Shown here: positions 35,459 through 44,995 of the stretch, piece by piece
How positions within the stretch are numbered: position 1 is the first letter of the stretch
Layout: each line of letters opens with the position of its first letter
Assembly: GCA_016929335.1 (NCBI GenBank)
Contig: JAFGIY010000130.1
Coordinates: forward strand, 52,720 to 116,719
DNA from: Acidobacteriota bacterium
GTDB lineage: Bacteria > Acidobacteriota > UBA6911
Length of the DNA: 64,000 nucleotides
Direction: 5' to 3'
The notes under the pieces: generated by a model
Told to the model about the DNA's origin: nothing
The model's input: only the letters and a program-made list of their open reading frames with translations
The model's database searches: none
Translations under genes and position numbers: made by a program

Positions 35459-35661
35459 TGATTGTCCTCCTCCCAGAAGAGCTGGTCCAAAGTCCGCCCC
35501 AAAGCTCTCGCGATTCGCCGGCACAGGCTTAACGTGGGGTTATACTCCCCCTTTTCTATCAGCCCAATTGTCTGCCGGGTTGCATCGACGTGATCCGCCA
35601 AGTCCTGCTGGGTCCATCCCTTCTCAACGCGAGCCACTTTCATGCGTATGTTTTGAGCCAT
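35455..35661 (-). CDS. XRE-family (Cro/CI-like) transcriptional regulator
   Basis: A 68-residue one-domain regulator. The helix-turn-helix is clear: MKVARVEKGWTQQDLADHVDATRQTIGLIEKGEYNPTLSLC, with RRIARALGRTLDQLFW after it, the compact type found with membrane partners. The start is the ATG at 35661 with AGGGGAT upstream. The region before it holds a 14-bp perfect inverted repeat that overlaps candidate promoters on both strands, so auto-regulation and control of the WG-repeat gene are likely. Confidence 0.88.
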   Translation of the reverse strand: MAQNIRMKVARVEKGWTQQDLADHVDATRQTIGLIEKGEYNPTLSLCRRIARALGRTLDQLFWEEDNQ

Positions 35662-35718
35662 AATCCCCTGCCAGTCAGCTCTCATCTTAATCCCGTCCAC
35701 ACCAGAACCAAACATATT

Positions 35719-35784
35719 TTACATAATGACATTTATATATTACATATAGATTGACGCATGCAATATATATATGTCATTATGTAA
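35719..35784. promoter_or_regulatory. Divergent promoter region with perfect 14-bp inverted repeat operator
   Basis: TTACATAATGACAT (35719-35732) is repeated exactly in inverse at 35771-35784, 38 nt apart, in a very A+T-rich stretch. On the plus strand TTGACG (35751-35756) and CATTAT (35775-35780) are 18 nt apart, with the -10 inside the right arm. On the minus strand TTGCAT and TATATA (35734-35739) are 18 nt apart next to the left arm. The symmetry suits binding of the XRE regulator to both arms. Confidence 0.65.
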
Positions 35785-35836
35785 CTAATATATTTCATTT
35801 GGGTTTCTAATCGAAACACTCAAAGGAGGAAATGTC

Positions 35837-37012
35837 ATGTACCAGAAACCAAATACGGGATTAAAGGCTCACAAATTCGCGGCCATTTCAATGCCTCACA
35901 TTGTTATCTTCACAACTCTTGTCGTGCTTTTTGCTTTCGCCATTTTCACGAGTGCGCCAAGCAAGGTAGCACTTGTAAACAATGAGGGGAAACGGATCCT
36001 GACGCTGAACTACGACACAGGTTCCTCGTTTTCCGAAGGCTTGGCCGCAGTCAGAAGAAATGGGAAATGGGGCTTTATCGACAACCGCGGCATTTTAATC
36101 ATTCCTCCGACATTTGCCGATGTTGGTTCCTTCCATGATTCCCTCAGCATGGTCATTCATCATGGCAAAGTCGGATTCGTGAACCATCAGGGAGAATTTG
36201 CAATCCCAGCCAGATTCGACAGGGGCTTGCGCTTTTCCGAAGGGCTGGCGGCCGTGGCTAGAGGTGGAAAATTCGGTTACGTGAACTCGCTGGGAGAATA
36301 CGCGATACAGCCGCAGTTTGAAGCTGCCGACATATTCCGTGAAGGCTTGGCCGCAGTCAGACTCGTATCATCGGGCGCGTCCGCCTGGGGATACATCAAT
36401 CCTAAAGGTCAATTTGTGATTCCAGCCCATTTTGAATCGGCCGGTCGTTTTGTCGGTGGATTGGCTGCGGTTAAACTGAAAACGTCTGAAGGCTCCAAAT
36501 GGGGATTTATCAACAAGCAGGGAGAGTACGCGATTGCGGCGAAGTTCAGCCGGGCAGAATCATTTGCCGAGGATCTTGCAGCCGTTCAGCTGAATGTGGA
36601 TTCGTCCGGCGCCACACTTCAAACCGCATCGTTGCATAAGCCGGATGCTGCAAAAGCATGGGGCTTTGTGGATAAAAAGGGATTGCTGGTCATTCCACCA
36701 CAGTTCCAGAAGGTCAGTCATTTCTCAGAGGGATTGGCTGCTACACTCATGGGCAATAGATGGGGGTATATAGACATTAAGGGGAATTGGGCCATCCCGC
36801 CGATGTTTGATGAAGCCGGAGATTTCTCCGGGGGCCTGGCGATGACAGGCAAGAGGAGCTCAAAGGGCGAAACGGCCCGTGGGTATATCAACCTTGCAGG
36901 CTCCTATGTAATTGAGCCGGATGCACACGTAGTCAAAGCATCCGGCTTCTCTGGAAACATGGCCGTGATAACGGTCGCCAAACGCTGGTATGAACGGCTG
37001 AATCCATTCTAA
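35837..37012 (+). CDS. Membrane-anchored WG-repeat protein
   Basis: A 391-residue protein with a membrane helix near residues 20-40 and then eight or nine WG-type repeats of 40-50 residues, each like FSEGLAAVRRNGKWGFIDNRG or GKFGYVNSLGEYAIQPQF. WG repeats make beta-rich surfaces used in binding; ligands are generally unknown. The ATG has AGGAGG at 7 nt. It diverges from the XRE gene across the palindromic region. The stop codon overlaps the ileS stop by 4 nt (CTAA), the two genes being convergent. Likely regulated by the XRE protein; no enzymatic site seen. Confidence 0.88.
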   Translation: MYQKPNTGLKAHKFAAISMPHIVIFTTLVVLFAFAIFTSAPSKVALVNNEGKRILTLNYDTGSSFSEGLAAVRRNGKWGFIDNRGILIIPPTFADVGSFHDSLSMVIHHGKVGFVNHQGEFAIPARFDRGLRFSEGLAAVARGGKFGYVNSLGEYAIQPQFEAADIFREGLAAVRLVSSGASAWGYINPKGQFVIPAHFESAGRFVGGLAAVKLKTSEGSKWGFINKQGEYAIAAKFSRAESFAEDLAAVQLNVDSSGATLQTASLHKPDAAKAWGFVDKKGLLVIPPQFQKVSHFSEGLAATLMGNRWGYIDIKGNWAIPPMFDEAGDFSGGLAMTGKRSSKGETARGYINLAGSYVIEPDAHVVKASGFSGNMAVITVAKRWYERLNPF

Positions 37013-40000
37013 TCATTCTGAGGATCGGCCCGGACTATCATCAGGTGGATTATATCGGAGCCGAGCTTAACCTGATGAGCTGTCGCGGAGGATTCCGATG
37101 CACGTTCGATATTGAGGGCCAGTGTTTCGCCTGCGAGATACTCGCTATGCGCAGAGACAGCTGCAGCCAGATCATCGCCGGCAACGTAGGCAATCCGGAT
37201 TCGATCGGCAACATCGAGCCCGATTTCTTTCCGGATGCTCTGAATGTGACGCACCAGATCGCGTACAAGTCCTTCGCGGATCAATGCGGGATCCAGGCTG
37301 GTGTTGAGAGCGACGAGGAAGCCGTTGCCCTCCGCTATCGACCAGGACGGCTGAGGAATTTTATCGATGATGATATCTTCCGGCTGCAGCCGGATAGTTT
37401 CGCTTCCGACCTGCAGATCCAGAGCCGCTCCCTGCCTCATCTGCGCAGCGACATCGCCGGCCGGGGTATTTTCAAGAACCTGCTGCAGCGCCTGAAAATG
37501 CCGGCCGAATTTCGGCTTTCCGGTCTTGGCATCGAGATGGGCCGCCAGGGTGTACAAATCTGCGGCTGAAGCCACAAAATCGGCCTTCTTGATATTGAGC
37601 TCATCCAGAATCAGCGGCAGAAATGGAACCATGCTTTCCGGAAGATCCTTCTCAGCGGTCTCGATCCGCAAGGCCGCCAGCGGCTGGCGGACTTTCAGGC
37701 CGGCCTTATTCCGCGCCGCATGGCCCAGTTCCACAATCTCGAGCACTGAATCCATAATGTGAAGCAGCCGGGCATCGTTTGCCGCCGCATCGCCGCTTGC
37801 CTGCGGGAAATCGCAAAGATGCACGCTTATCGGTGCGCTCGCATCATAATAGCGTACCAATTCCTGGTACATTTTTTCCGTGGCAAACGGAATGACGGGA
37901 GCCATGACTTCGGCTGTTTTGACAAGGCATTCCCAGAGAGTCTGATAGGCGGCCAGTTTGTCCTCGTCATTCCGGCTTTTCCAGAACCGCCTGCGGCTGC
38001 GGCGGAGATACCAGCGTGATAGCGCATCGATAAAAGCGTTCGCTTCCCGCATCAACTGGTGAACGCTGTAGCGGGAATAGTTTTTATGCCCCGCCTCGAT
38101 AAGGCGGTTCAGGCGGCAAAGGATCCAGCGATCCAGGTCTCCGCGCATCTCATACGGCACCTGAGGCACCGCCGGATCAAATCGGTCGATGCGCGCGTAG
38201 GTAAGGAAAAAGTCATACACATTCCACAGCGTCAGGAACTGGCGCCGCGCCTCATGGATTTTGTGGTATCCGAACCACAGATCGTAATCGGGATTGTGGG
38301 AGGCATAGAGCCAGCGCATCGCATCGGCGCCTTCTTTTTCAGCGGCTTCGTTGAACTCGATCGCATTCCCTTTGCTCTTATGCATCTCCTGGCCCTTTTC
38401 ATCCTTCATGAGCCGGTAGCCGAACATGACCTGGAAAGGCGGTCGCTTCTCCATAACGGTGCTCATGGCGAGAATCGCATAGAACCAGTTCCGGAATTGA
38501 CCGGGGAAGCTCTCGGAAATCCAGTCGGCGGGAAACCAATGCTTCCAGTAATCGCGGTCGGTGTTGTACCGCATAGTCGAATACGGCACAATCCCGGCAT
38601 CCAGCCACGGATTGCCAACATCGAGGATGCGGCTGGTCGGCTCGCCGCATTTCGAGCAGCCGATTTTTACCGCATCGACCCATGGGCGGTGCGGCGTGTG
38701 CCCTTCGAATTTGTCCCAGCCTTCAACGGATCTCTGCTTCAGTTCCTCACGCCCGCCGATGACGTCAAACGTTCCACATGATTGGCACCTATAAATGGGC
38801 AGTGCCAGCCCCCAGTAGCGTTTTTTGGATATCATCCAATCGTGCATGTTGGTCAGCCATTCGATTTCCAGCTGCTGGCCGACTTCCGGAATCCACCGCG
38901 TCTGTTTCGTTACTTCGATGATCTCATGCCGCAGCTCGTCCATGCTGATGTACCATTCGTCGACCAGGCGGAAGAGAAGCTGTGTTTTGCATCGCCAGCA
39001 GATGGGATAAGCGTGCCTGTAATCTTCAATCCGGTAAAGCTGCCCTTTGTCCTTCAACGACCGGATGATGCCTTTGGCCACTCCGGATGCAGTCTGGCCG
39101 GTGAAAGGCTCGAATCCTTCCACGATCACGCCGAACTCGTCAATCGGAGCAATAGCCGGAAGGCTGAATTCCCTTCCCAACTCGTAGTCTTCTTTGCCGC
39201 ATCCGGGCGCAATGTGCACAATGCCCGTGCCCTCAGTGGTGCTGACTTCCTTCCACGGAATAACGCGATGTCGGACATCGCGCTGCGCCTTGAGCTCATC
39301 AAAAGGTCCCGTGTAGGCCCAATCCACCATTTGCCCGCCGGGGAACTCCGCAAGCACCTGATACGCTCCGTGCGCAGCCATGCAGGCTTCCACCCGATCC
39401 CTGATAAGATAATAGGTATCCTCCCCCTGACGTACCTTCGCGTAGGTCAGTTCGGGATGAACGGCGCAGGCAACATTCGAAGTAAGAGTCCAAGGCGTCG
39501 TTGTCCAGACCAGGAGATATTCGCCGGGCCGGTCCAGCAGAGGGAATCGTACCGTCGGTGAGGCGTGGACAATTTCCGGACGCTCTTCATTTGATATTTC
39601 ATGCTGAGAAATCCCCGTTCCGCATCGGGGACACCACGGCATGGCATCCCAGCCATGATAAATGTAGCCGCGCTGATGGCATTTCTTAAGGAAGCTCCAG
39701 ATCGTATAATTGTTCTCATCGGACATCGTATAGTACGAATTGTCCCAATCCATCCAATAGCCCAGCCTGATGGACTGTGCCGTCTGCGTAGCGGCAAACC
39801 GGTTCACGCGTTCGCGGCATTTCCGAACAAAGGCATCAATGCCATAGGCTTCGATGTCGCGCTTGGATTTAAAGCCGAGCTCTTTTTCAACCTCGACCTC
39901 CACCCACAAACCCTGGCAGTCGAAACCATTCTGATGGCGCAGCTCGTGGCCGGTCATTGCCTGATAGCGCTGAAATATGTCCTTATACGTACGTCCCCAC

Positions 40001-40161
40001 GCGTGGTGTACGCCCATCGGGTTGTTGGCCGTAATGGGTCCATCAAGAAAAGACCATTTCGGTTTGCCCGCATTCTTCTTCACCAGGCGATGGAAGCACT
40101 TTTCCCGCTCCCAGAATTCAAGTATCTCCCGCTCCATTTCGGCAAAACTGGTCTGAGTCAC
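37009..40161 (-). CDS. ileS: Isoleucyl-tRNA synthetase
   Basis: A 1050-residue class-I synthetase. The HIGH equivalent is PMGVHHAWGRT near residue 50, the editing domain follows (VWTTTPWTLTSNVAC, HIAPGCGKEDYELG), and the KMSKS loop is MHKSKGNAIEF near residue 595. Possible zinc pairs occur in WCPRCGTG, CWRCKTQ and YRCQSCGTFD. The signature with NPMGVHHAWGR and HKSKGN sets it apart from the E. coli-type enzyme and is closer to the second bacterial/eukaryote-like IleRS class, an inference worth an alignment. It follows relA by 200 nt on the same strand, and converges on the WG-repeat gene. Essential for translation. Confidence 0.95.
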   Translation of the reverse strand: MTQTSFAEMEREILEFWEREKCFHRLVKKNAGKPKWSFLDGPITANNPMGVHHAWGRTYKDIFQRYQAMTGHELRHQNGFDCQGLWVEVEVEKELGFKSKRDIEAYGIDAFVRKCRERVNRFAATQTAQSIRLGYWMDWDNSYYTMSDENNYTIWSFLKKCHQRGYIYHGWDAMPWCPRCGTGISQHEISNEERPEIVHASPTVRFPLLDRPGEYLLVWTTTPWTLTSNVACAVHPELTYAKVRQGEDTYYLIRDRVEACMAAHGAYQVLAEFPGGQMVDWAYTGPFDELKAQRDVRHRVIPWKEVSTTEGTGIVHIAPGCGKEDYELGREFSLPAIAPIDEFGVIVEGFEPFTGQTASGVAKGIIRSLKDKGQLYRIEDYRHAYPICWRCKTQLLFRLVDEWYISMDELRHEIIEVTKQTRWIPEVGQQLEIEWLTNMHDWMISKKRYWGLALPIYRCQSCGTFDVIGGREELKQRSVEGWDKFEGHTPHRPWVDAVKIGCSKCGEPTSRILDVGNPWLDAGIVPYSTMRYNTDRDYWKHWFPADWISESFPGQFRNWFYAILAMSTVMEKRPPFQVMFGYRLMKDEKGQEMHKSKGNAIEFNEAAEKEGADAMRWLYASHNPDYDLWFGYHKIHEARRQFLTLWNVYDFFLTYARIDRFDPAVPQVPYEMRGDLDRWILCRLNRLIEAGHKNYSRYSVHQLMREANAFIDALSRWYLRRSRRRFWKSRNDEDKLAAYQTLWECLVKTAEVMAPVIPFATEKMYQELVRYYDASAPISVHLCDFPQASGDAAANDARLLHIMDSVLEIVELGHAARNKAGLKVRQPLAALRIETAEKDLPESMVPFLPLILDELNIKKADFVASAADLYTLAAHLDAKTGKPKFGRHFQALQQVLENTPAGDVAAQMRQGAALDLQVGSETIRLQPEDIIIDKIPQPSWSIAEGNGFLVALNTSLDPALIREGLVRDLVRHIQSIRKEIGLDVADRIRIAYVAGDDLAAAVSAHSEYLAGETLALNIERASESSATAHQVKLGSDIIHLMIVRADPQND

Positions 40162-40361
40162 GCTCCGATTCTCCTCAATTAATTGATGCGACTACAATGT
40201 CCCTGCGCACGCGCCTCATCGTCTTTGCAGGCTATATCAGCCGTGCGAGGACCGCAACCGCGCTGCGGTAGGATCCAATACTTTACCCTCCGTGTCAATC
40301 TTGTAGAGCGGGAGGGCATGATCCGCATATCTCGCAGGCATTCTACTGCAGCGGATTCCGG

Positions 40362-42572
40362 CTAGAGGCGGCGGGCATTCCGAACGGATGGGATTTCTCC
40401 GAGGAGTTTCAAGGCGCGCTGCAGTTGAGCTATGCCGGTCACCTCCAGGGTGAAATGCAGGCAGGCTGTTCCCTGGTGCATTTTGGTGTTCACTGCGGTG
40501 ACATTGATTGATTCGCGTGACAAGACCTCGGTAATGTCGCGCAGCAAACCGGTGCGGTCCGCACATTCGACGGAAATGTCCACAGGATAGGCGGATCCTC
40601 CCGATTCCTGTGCCTGGGCGCTGTCGCCCCAATCGGCCGCAATCACCCGCTCCGGATTCAGCCTGGCCATTCCCGCGAAGTTCGGGCATTGAGTGCGGTG
40701 AATGGAGATCCCCTTACCGCGCGTAATATAGCCCTGAATCGGATCCGGAGGCGCCGGCTTACAGCAGCGGCCCAATTGCGTCAGCAGCTTATCCATGCCG
40801 ACGATAAGGACCCCGTCATTTTTGCCGCCTGCTTTGCTCTTGCGCGGCACAAACTCCGGCGTGGATTCCGGCGCAGCCTCCGGCTCCCGTAACGCCAGCT
40901 GGATTGCGCGCGGCCCCAACTCATCGCGGCCGGCGGCAAGAAACATCGCATCGGCATTTGCGTACCCGAGACGCACGGCAAGAGCTTCGACGCCGGCCTG
41001 AGTCGCTCCTACGCGCTGCAGCTCCCGGAGGACAACTGCGCGCCCCTCTGCCATTATCTGAGTTTCGTCCAGCGCAATAAAGTATTGCTTAACCTTGTGG
41101 CGCGCCCGCGCCGTCTTCAGGTAGCCGAGTTGCGGATTGAGCCAGTCTCGAGACGGACCGCCCTGTTTGGCCGCTATGATTTCCACCGTCTGACCGGATA
41201 TCAGAGGCTTATTCAAGGCCACCAGGACGCCGTCCGCTTTTGCTCCCCGGCAGCGGTGTCCAATCTCGGTGTGGACACGAAAGGCGAAATCAAGCGGCGT
41301 AGAGCCCCGAGGCAAATCAATAACCCGTCCCTGGGGCGTCATGATATAGATCGTATCGTCCAGAGCCGCGCGCTTGAACTGCTCGATCCAGTTCGACGAA
41401 TCGGCGATTTCATCGCGCCACGACAGGAGTTCGCGCAGAAGAGCGACCTTGTTGCCGTAGGCATCTTTTTTTGCCGTTCCGCGGTCCCCCTCCTTGTAGC
41501 GCCAATGTGCCGCTACTCCCAGTTCGGCATGCTCATGCATCTCCCAGGTGCGGATCTGCACTTCCATGGGGCGCTCGTCCCCTGCCAGAACGGCCGTGTG
41601 GAGCGATTGGTAAAGGTTTCCTTTCGGTTTGATGATGTAGTCGTCGAATTCCTTCGCCAAAGGAGTCCACATTTGATGCACGATGCCGAGAACAGTGTAG
41701 CAGTCACGAACATTGTCGACGATCACCCGGAGAGCGCGCAGATCGTGAATTTCTTCCAGCTGGACCTGCTTGGCGTGCATTTTTTTCCAGATACTGTAAA
41801 TGTGTTTTGGCCGTCCATAGATTTCCGCACGGATTCCGGCAGCTTCGCATTCTCTCCTGAGAAGAGCAACAGCCTCGCTTATAAAGCGCTCGCGCTCGGA
41901 GCGCTTTTCACCTATCCGGCGTGAGATCTGCCGATAGATATCGGGATAAAGGAAGCTGAAACTCAGGTCCTCGATCTCCCACTTGACCTCCCACACTCCC
42001 AGGCGATTTGCCAGCGGGGCATAGAGATCCAGCGATTCCCGGGCCGTTTCATCCCGTTCCGGACCGGGATACTCCGTGTAATAACGCAGAGTCTGAGTAC
42101 GGCTGGCGAGGCGAAGCAGGACGACGCGGATATCCTCCACCATGGCAAGAACCATTTTTCGCAGCACTTCCTGTTGTGACTGCACGGCGCGGATTCCGGA
42201 GGCGGGAGCCCGGGCGAGAAGGCGCAATCCACTCAGGCGATGCAGTCCTTCGACCAGCCTCGCGACATCGGCAGAGAACTCCTGCTCGATTCGTTCCCTT
42301 GCATCGGGTAAGAATTCGTGTACCGCGAAAAGCAAAGCGGCAAGGCGCGTGTCGGCATCGAGGCGAAGGGCCGTTGCAATCAGCGCCATACCGAAAACGT
42401 GGCGGGATATTTCTTCGCCTGTTCCCAGGTGATTGCCGGCGTAAATCGGCTCAATGAATTCGAGCGCATGCCGGATGCGCGCGGCATCGGCCGGCAGGAG
42501 GCCGTCGCCGATTTTATCCAGCGAAGCACCGTCCGGCAGAGAGGAATTCAAAGAGTAATGAACATGAACCAT
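40362..42572 (-). CDS. relA: RelA-like (p)ppGpp synthetase with degenerate hydrolase site
   Basis: A long RelA/SpoT-type protein of 736 residues. The synthetase domain has GRPKHIYSIWKKM, HDLRALRVIVDN, EFDDYIIKPKGNLYQSLHT and QIRTWEMHEHAELGVAAHW; then TGS (IYIMTPQGRVIDLPRGSTPLDFAF), a zinc-finger region (LTQLGRCCKPAPPDPI) and an ACT domain. In the hydrolase half the first His (His58) remains but the catalytic HD is replaced (AALLFAVHEFLPD), much as in RelA of gamma-proteobacteria, so only synthesis is expected. A ribosome site AAGGA 7 nt before ATG 42572 favours that start over 42587. The control of ppGpp removal must lie elsewhere. Confidence 0.9.
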   Translation of the reverse strand: MVHVHYSLNSSLPDGASLDKIGDGLLPADAARIRHALEFIEPIYAGNHLGTGEEISRHVFGMALIATALRLDADTRLAALLFAVHEFLPDARERIEQEFSADVARLVEGLHRLSGLRLLARAPASGIRAVQSQQEVLRKMVLAMVEDIRVVLLRLASRTQTLRYYTEYPGPERDETARESLDLYAPLANRLGVWEVKWEIEDLSFSFLYPDIYRQISRRIGEKRSERERFISEAVALLRRECEAAGIRAEIYGRPKHIYSIWKKMHAKQVQLEEIHDLRALRVIVDNVRDCYTVLGIVHQMWTPLAKEFDDYIIKPKGNLYQSLHTAVLAGDERPMEVQIRTWEMHEHAELGVAAHWRYKEGDRGTAKKDAYGNKVALLRELLSWRDEIADSSNWIEQFKRAALDDTIYIMTPQGRVIDLPRGSTPLDFAFRVHTEIGHRCRGAKADGVLVALNKPLISGQTVEIIAAKQGGPSRDWLNPQLGYLKTARARHKVKQYFIALDETQIMAEGRAVVLRELQRVGATQAGVEALAVRLGYANADAMFLAAGRDELGPRAIQLALREPEAAPESTPEFVPRKSKAGGKNDGVLIVGMDKLLTQLGRCCKPAPPDPIQGYITRGKGISIHRTQCPNFAGMARLNPERVIAADWGDSAQAQESGGSAYPVDISVECADRTGLLRDITEVLSRESINVTAVNTKMHQGTACLHFTLEVTGIAQLQRALKLLGEIPSVRNARRL

Positions 42573-42808
42573 TTCAATTTCCTTCAACTCGCCATGGCAA
42601 CATCAAAATATACCAGATCTCGGCCGACCTTTGCGTGTCATGGATTAAAAGCAAGCCACGAATGAACACGAATCTTCACAGACAGCAGGATCCTTTTTAT
42701 AAAAATGCAGCAGCCGAACGCATCAATCGGGTTAAGATACGGCGGTTCAAAGATGAGCGCCATGGCGCATTCGTGGCCGCATTTAAACCAATTAAAAGGA
42801 GGATTCCG

Positions 42809-43363
42809 ATGAAACGCGTTTTGCTGCCTATCTGCCTTATTGCAGCCGTGTCTTTGCTCATGGTTTTCAACACGCAATTCACTGCAGCGGCTGAAAATGC
42901 TGTGCCTTCCATTAAAGGCATTTGGACGATCGAATCGATGGAAGTCGGTATCGGCGAAAATAAAAAAACCACTGTTCCCCAGGCATTCATGATGTTCATC
43001 GGGAACAAATACTACAGCGCGATACGCGATTTTTCTGCCGAACCGCGTAAAGTCTCTACCGGCCAGGGTGCGCCAGGACAGGACTCCCGCGCATATCTCG
43101 GCAGCTTTATGGCGGATGCCGGCACCTACGAATACAATGGATCCACTCTTGTGGTTCATCACAAAGTAGGCATGATCCCCAGTATGATGGACCAGGGATC
43201 GTCCATGACTTTCGGCTGTCAAATGGAAGGCAACAATACCCTCATATTAACCCCGCAATACGACAAAATGGTCCTGCCGGGAATGAAGATTGCACCTTCA
43301 CCGGACGGGAAGATGAGTTATGGGGATATGGCGGTGCGCTATAAATTCAAGCGTCTGGAGTAA
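42809..43363 (+). CDS. Secreted lipocalin-like protein
   Basis: A 184-residue exported protein. A signal peptide (MKRVLLPICLIAAVSLLMVF to about residue 30, cutting near AAAEN) is followed by a lipocalin-like domain of the small bacterial type: IKGIWTIESMEV, a beta-rich middle with ADAGTYEYNGSTLVVHHKV, and MTFGCQMEGNNTLILTP. The start has AAAGGAGG at 6 nt, which rules out the longer frame from 42635. Ligand unknown. It is a single gene between relA and the MgtC-like gene. The 236-nt gap before it contains a CACGAATGAACACGAAT repeat word. Confidence 0.8.
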   Translation: MKRVLLPICLIAAVSLLMVFNTQFTAAAENAVPSIKGIWTIESMEVGIGENKKTTVPQAFMMFIGNKYYSAIRDFSAEPRKVSTGQGAPGQDSRAYLGSFMADAGTYEYNGSTLVVHHKVGMIPSMMDQGSSMTFGCQMEGNNTLILTPQYDKMVLPGMKIAPSPDGKMSYGDMAVRYKFKRLE

Positions 43364-43498
43364 TAGAAGCGAGTCTGCCGCGCGATTCTCTGAAGGATAC
43401 TCCCGAAAATATGATCCCCCGTATCGCGCGGCCGATATTTTCAGGATGGCGAGCATTTCACCGGCTGATAGATCCCGAAGTGACAGAACGGAAGATTA

Positions 43499-44773
43499 TT
43501 AAAACAGAAAGAGTGCAAGGATTCCTGCAAGAGCAATGGCAATTGTTGCGGGCAAGACCCTTCTTTTCAGGTCGCGGCTGCTGAGCGCGACAACGAATCC
43601 GCACTTTACGAAGGTATTCGCCAACGCTGCCATCGTAATGGCTTGCACAGCCGTAGATTGATCGCCTCCGGATCGGGCGAATCCGGCCAGTGATAGTGTG
43701 ATGGCATCCACATCGGTGAGTCCGGCAAGTATCGAGACCATGTAGAGGCCTTGCGAAGAAAAGCGCCCTTCCACGATCTTGACGGCGAGAAGAATGACAG
43801 CAAAGAATAACCCGAAAGTGGCGGCTTTAGTCAGGCTGAAAGGATTTTTCAGAGGAACGTCTCGGGATGCTTTTTCCAATCCCTCACGCTCCCCGATGCT
43901 TTTCCTGTAAAAATAGACACCTGCAATCAAACCCGCCAGGCTCATCGCCACGAATGGGATTAACAGTTTTGATACCAGAGGCAGATAGACCACCGCCACT
44001 TCAACAACAACCCGCAGAAACATCACAGCCCAGGCAATCATAATGCCGACGGCGAACGTATCCCCGGAGTACCGGCCCCGGGCTTCTCGTCCGCCCCTGG
44101 CAAAAGAGAGGGTGACCGCGGTGGACGATACCAGCCCGCCGGTCAATCCGGTGAGCGCCGTGCCCCGTCCCGGCCCGAGCCAGCGGGTGGCAACATAACC
44201 GACGAGGGAGAGCGCTGAAATTAAAATGACCAAAAGCCAAAGGGTGTAAGGATTAATGGCGTTCCATGGATCTATTGTTTTATTTGGAATCAGCGGCAGC
44301 ACGATGAAGGAGGCAATCAACAGACGCAGGCCCGCATAAATATCGTCTCGACCCAGTTTGGAGACCAGTCCGTGCATCGGCTCCTTGTAAGCCAAGACCG
44401 CAGCGGTAACGATGCCCAGGCCGACGGCAAGCCCCGGATACCCGAGCATTGTCATCCCGCCCAGCAGACAGACGCATAAAGCCGCGGCTTCCGTTGTCAG
44501 CCCCAGAGCATCGGGTCGAATCCGAGCGCTCATGATGTAGTTGCCCATCAAGATCCCGGCTGCAGCAATCAGAGCGGCTATAAAAATCCAGGGCGTTCCT
44601 GTTCGGGATCCCAGCCAGGAAGAGACTGCTCCCGCCATTGCCAGGAGAATAAAGGTCCGCAGCCCGCTGCTGCTTTCGTGGTCTTCCTTGCGCTTGTGGC
44701 TTTCGCGCTCGGTACCCACCAAAGCTCCGATCAGCAACGCGATTGCAAAATCCCGAAGCGTAGTCCATTCCAT
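43499..44773 (-). CDS. MgtC/SapB and DUF4010 family membrane protein
   Basis: A 424-residue membrane protein with an N-terminal MgtC/SapB part (ALLIGALVGTERESHKRKE, SGLRTFILLAMAGAVSSWLG) and a C-terminal DUF4010 part (GLTGGLVSSTAVTLSFARGG, LAGLTDVDAITLSLAGF). About ten to twelve helices. MgtC-like domains are linked to low-Mg2+ adaptation and regulation of ATP synthase in other bacteria; DUF4010 is unassigned. The ATG at 44773 gives the family N-terminus; the frame reaches 44881 without a ribosome site. Single gene, preceded by a dense hairpin cluster. Confidence 0.82.
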   Translation of the reverse strand: MEWTTLRDFAIALLIGALVGTERESHKRKEDHESSSGLRTFILLAMAGAVSSWLGSRTGTPWIFIAALIAAAGILMGNYIMSARIRPDALGLTTEAAALCVCLLGGMTMLGYPGLAVGLGIVTAAVLAYKEPMHGLVSKLGRDDIYAGLRLLIASFIVLPLIPNKTIDPWNAINPYTLWLLVILISALSLVGYVATRWLGPGRGTALTGLTGGLVSSTAVTLSFARGGREARGRYSGDTFAVGIMIAWAVMFLRVVVEVAVVYLPLVSKLLIPFVAMSLAGLIAGVYFYRKSIGEREGLEKASRDVPLKNPFSLTKAATFGLFFAVILLAVKIVEGRFSSQGLYMVSILAGLTDVDAITLSLAGFARSGGDQSTAVQAITMAALANTFVKCGFVVALSSRDLKRRVLPATIAIALAGILALFLF

Positions 44774-44921
44774 TGAAGTATCCGGTTTCCGATGAACAAA
44801 ATAAAAACGGATCCGCTGCCCCGCTCTTGAAAACAAGATCGCGCAGCTTCGCTCCGACCGCAATTGTATAAGACATAACAACCGATTTCATCCGGATTCA
44901 CCCCGGCTAACATAAAAATCA

Positions 44922-44986
44922 CTCCGGCAGAGCCGGAGGCTTTGGGTTGTGAGCCGCTCAAAGCGGCAGGCCCTTCTGAAAGGGCC
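44922..44986. repeat. Cluster of three tandem hairpins (REP-like)
   Basis: Three perfect short palindromes follow one another: CTCCGGC-AGA-GCCGGAG (44922-44938), GCCGCT-CAA-AGCGGC (44953-44967) and GGCCCTTCTGAAAGGGCC (44969-44986). GGCTTTG at 44938 and CAAAGCC at 44993 can additionally close them in one structure. This 560-nt gap before folD contains no gene. Confidence 0.75.
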
Positions 44987-44995
44987 AGGCAGCAA

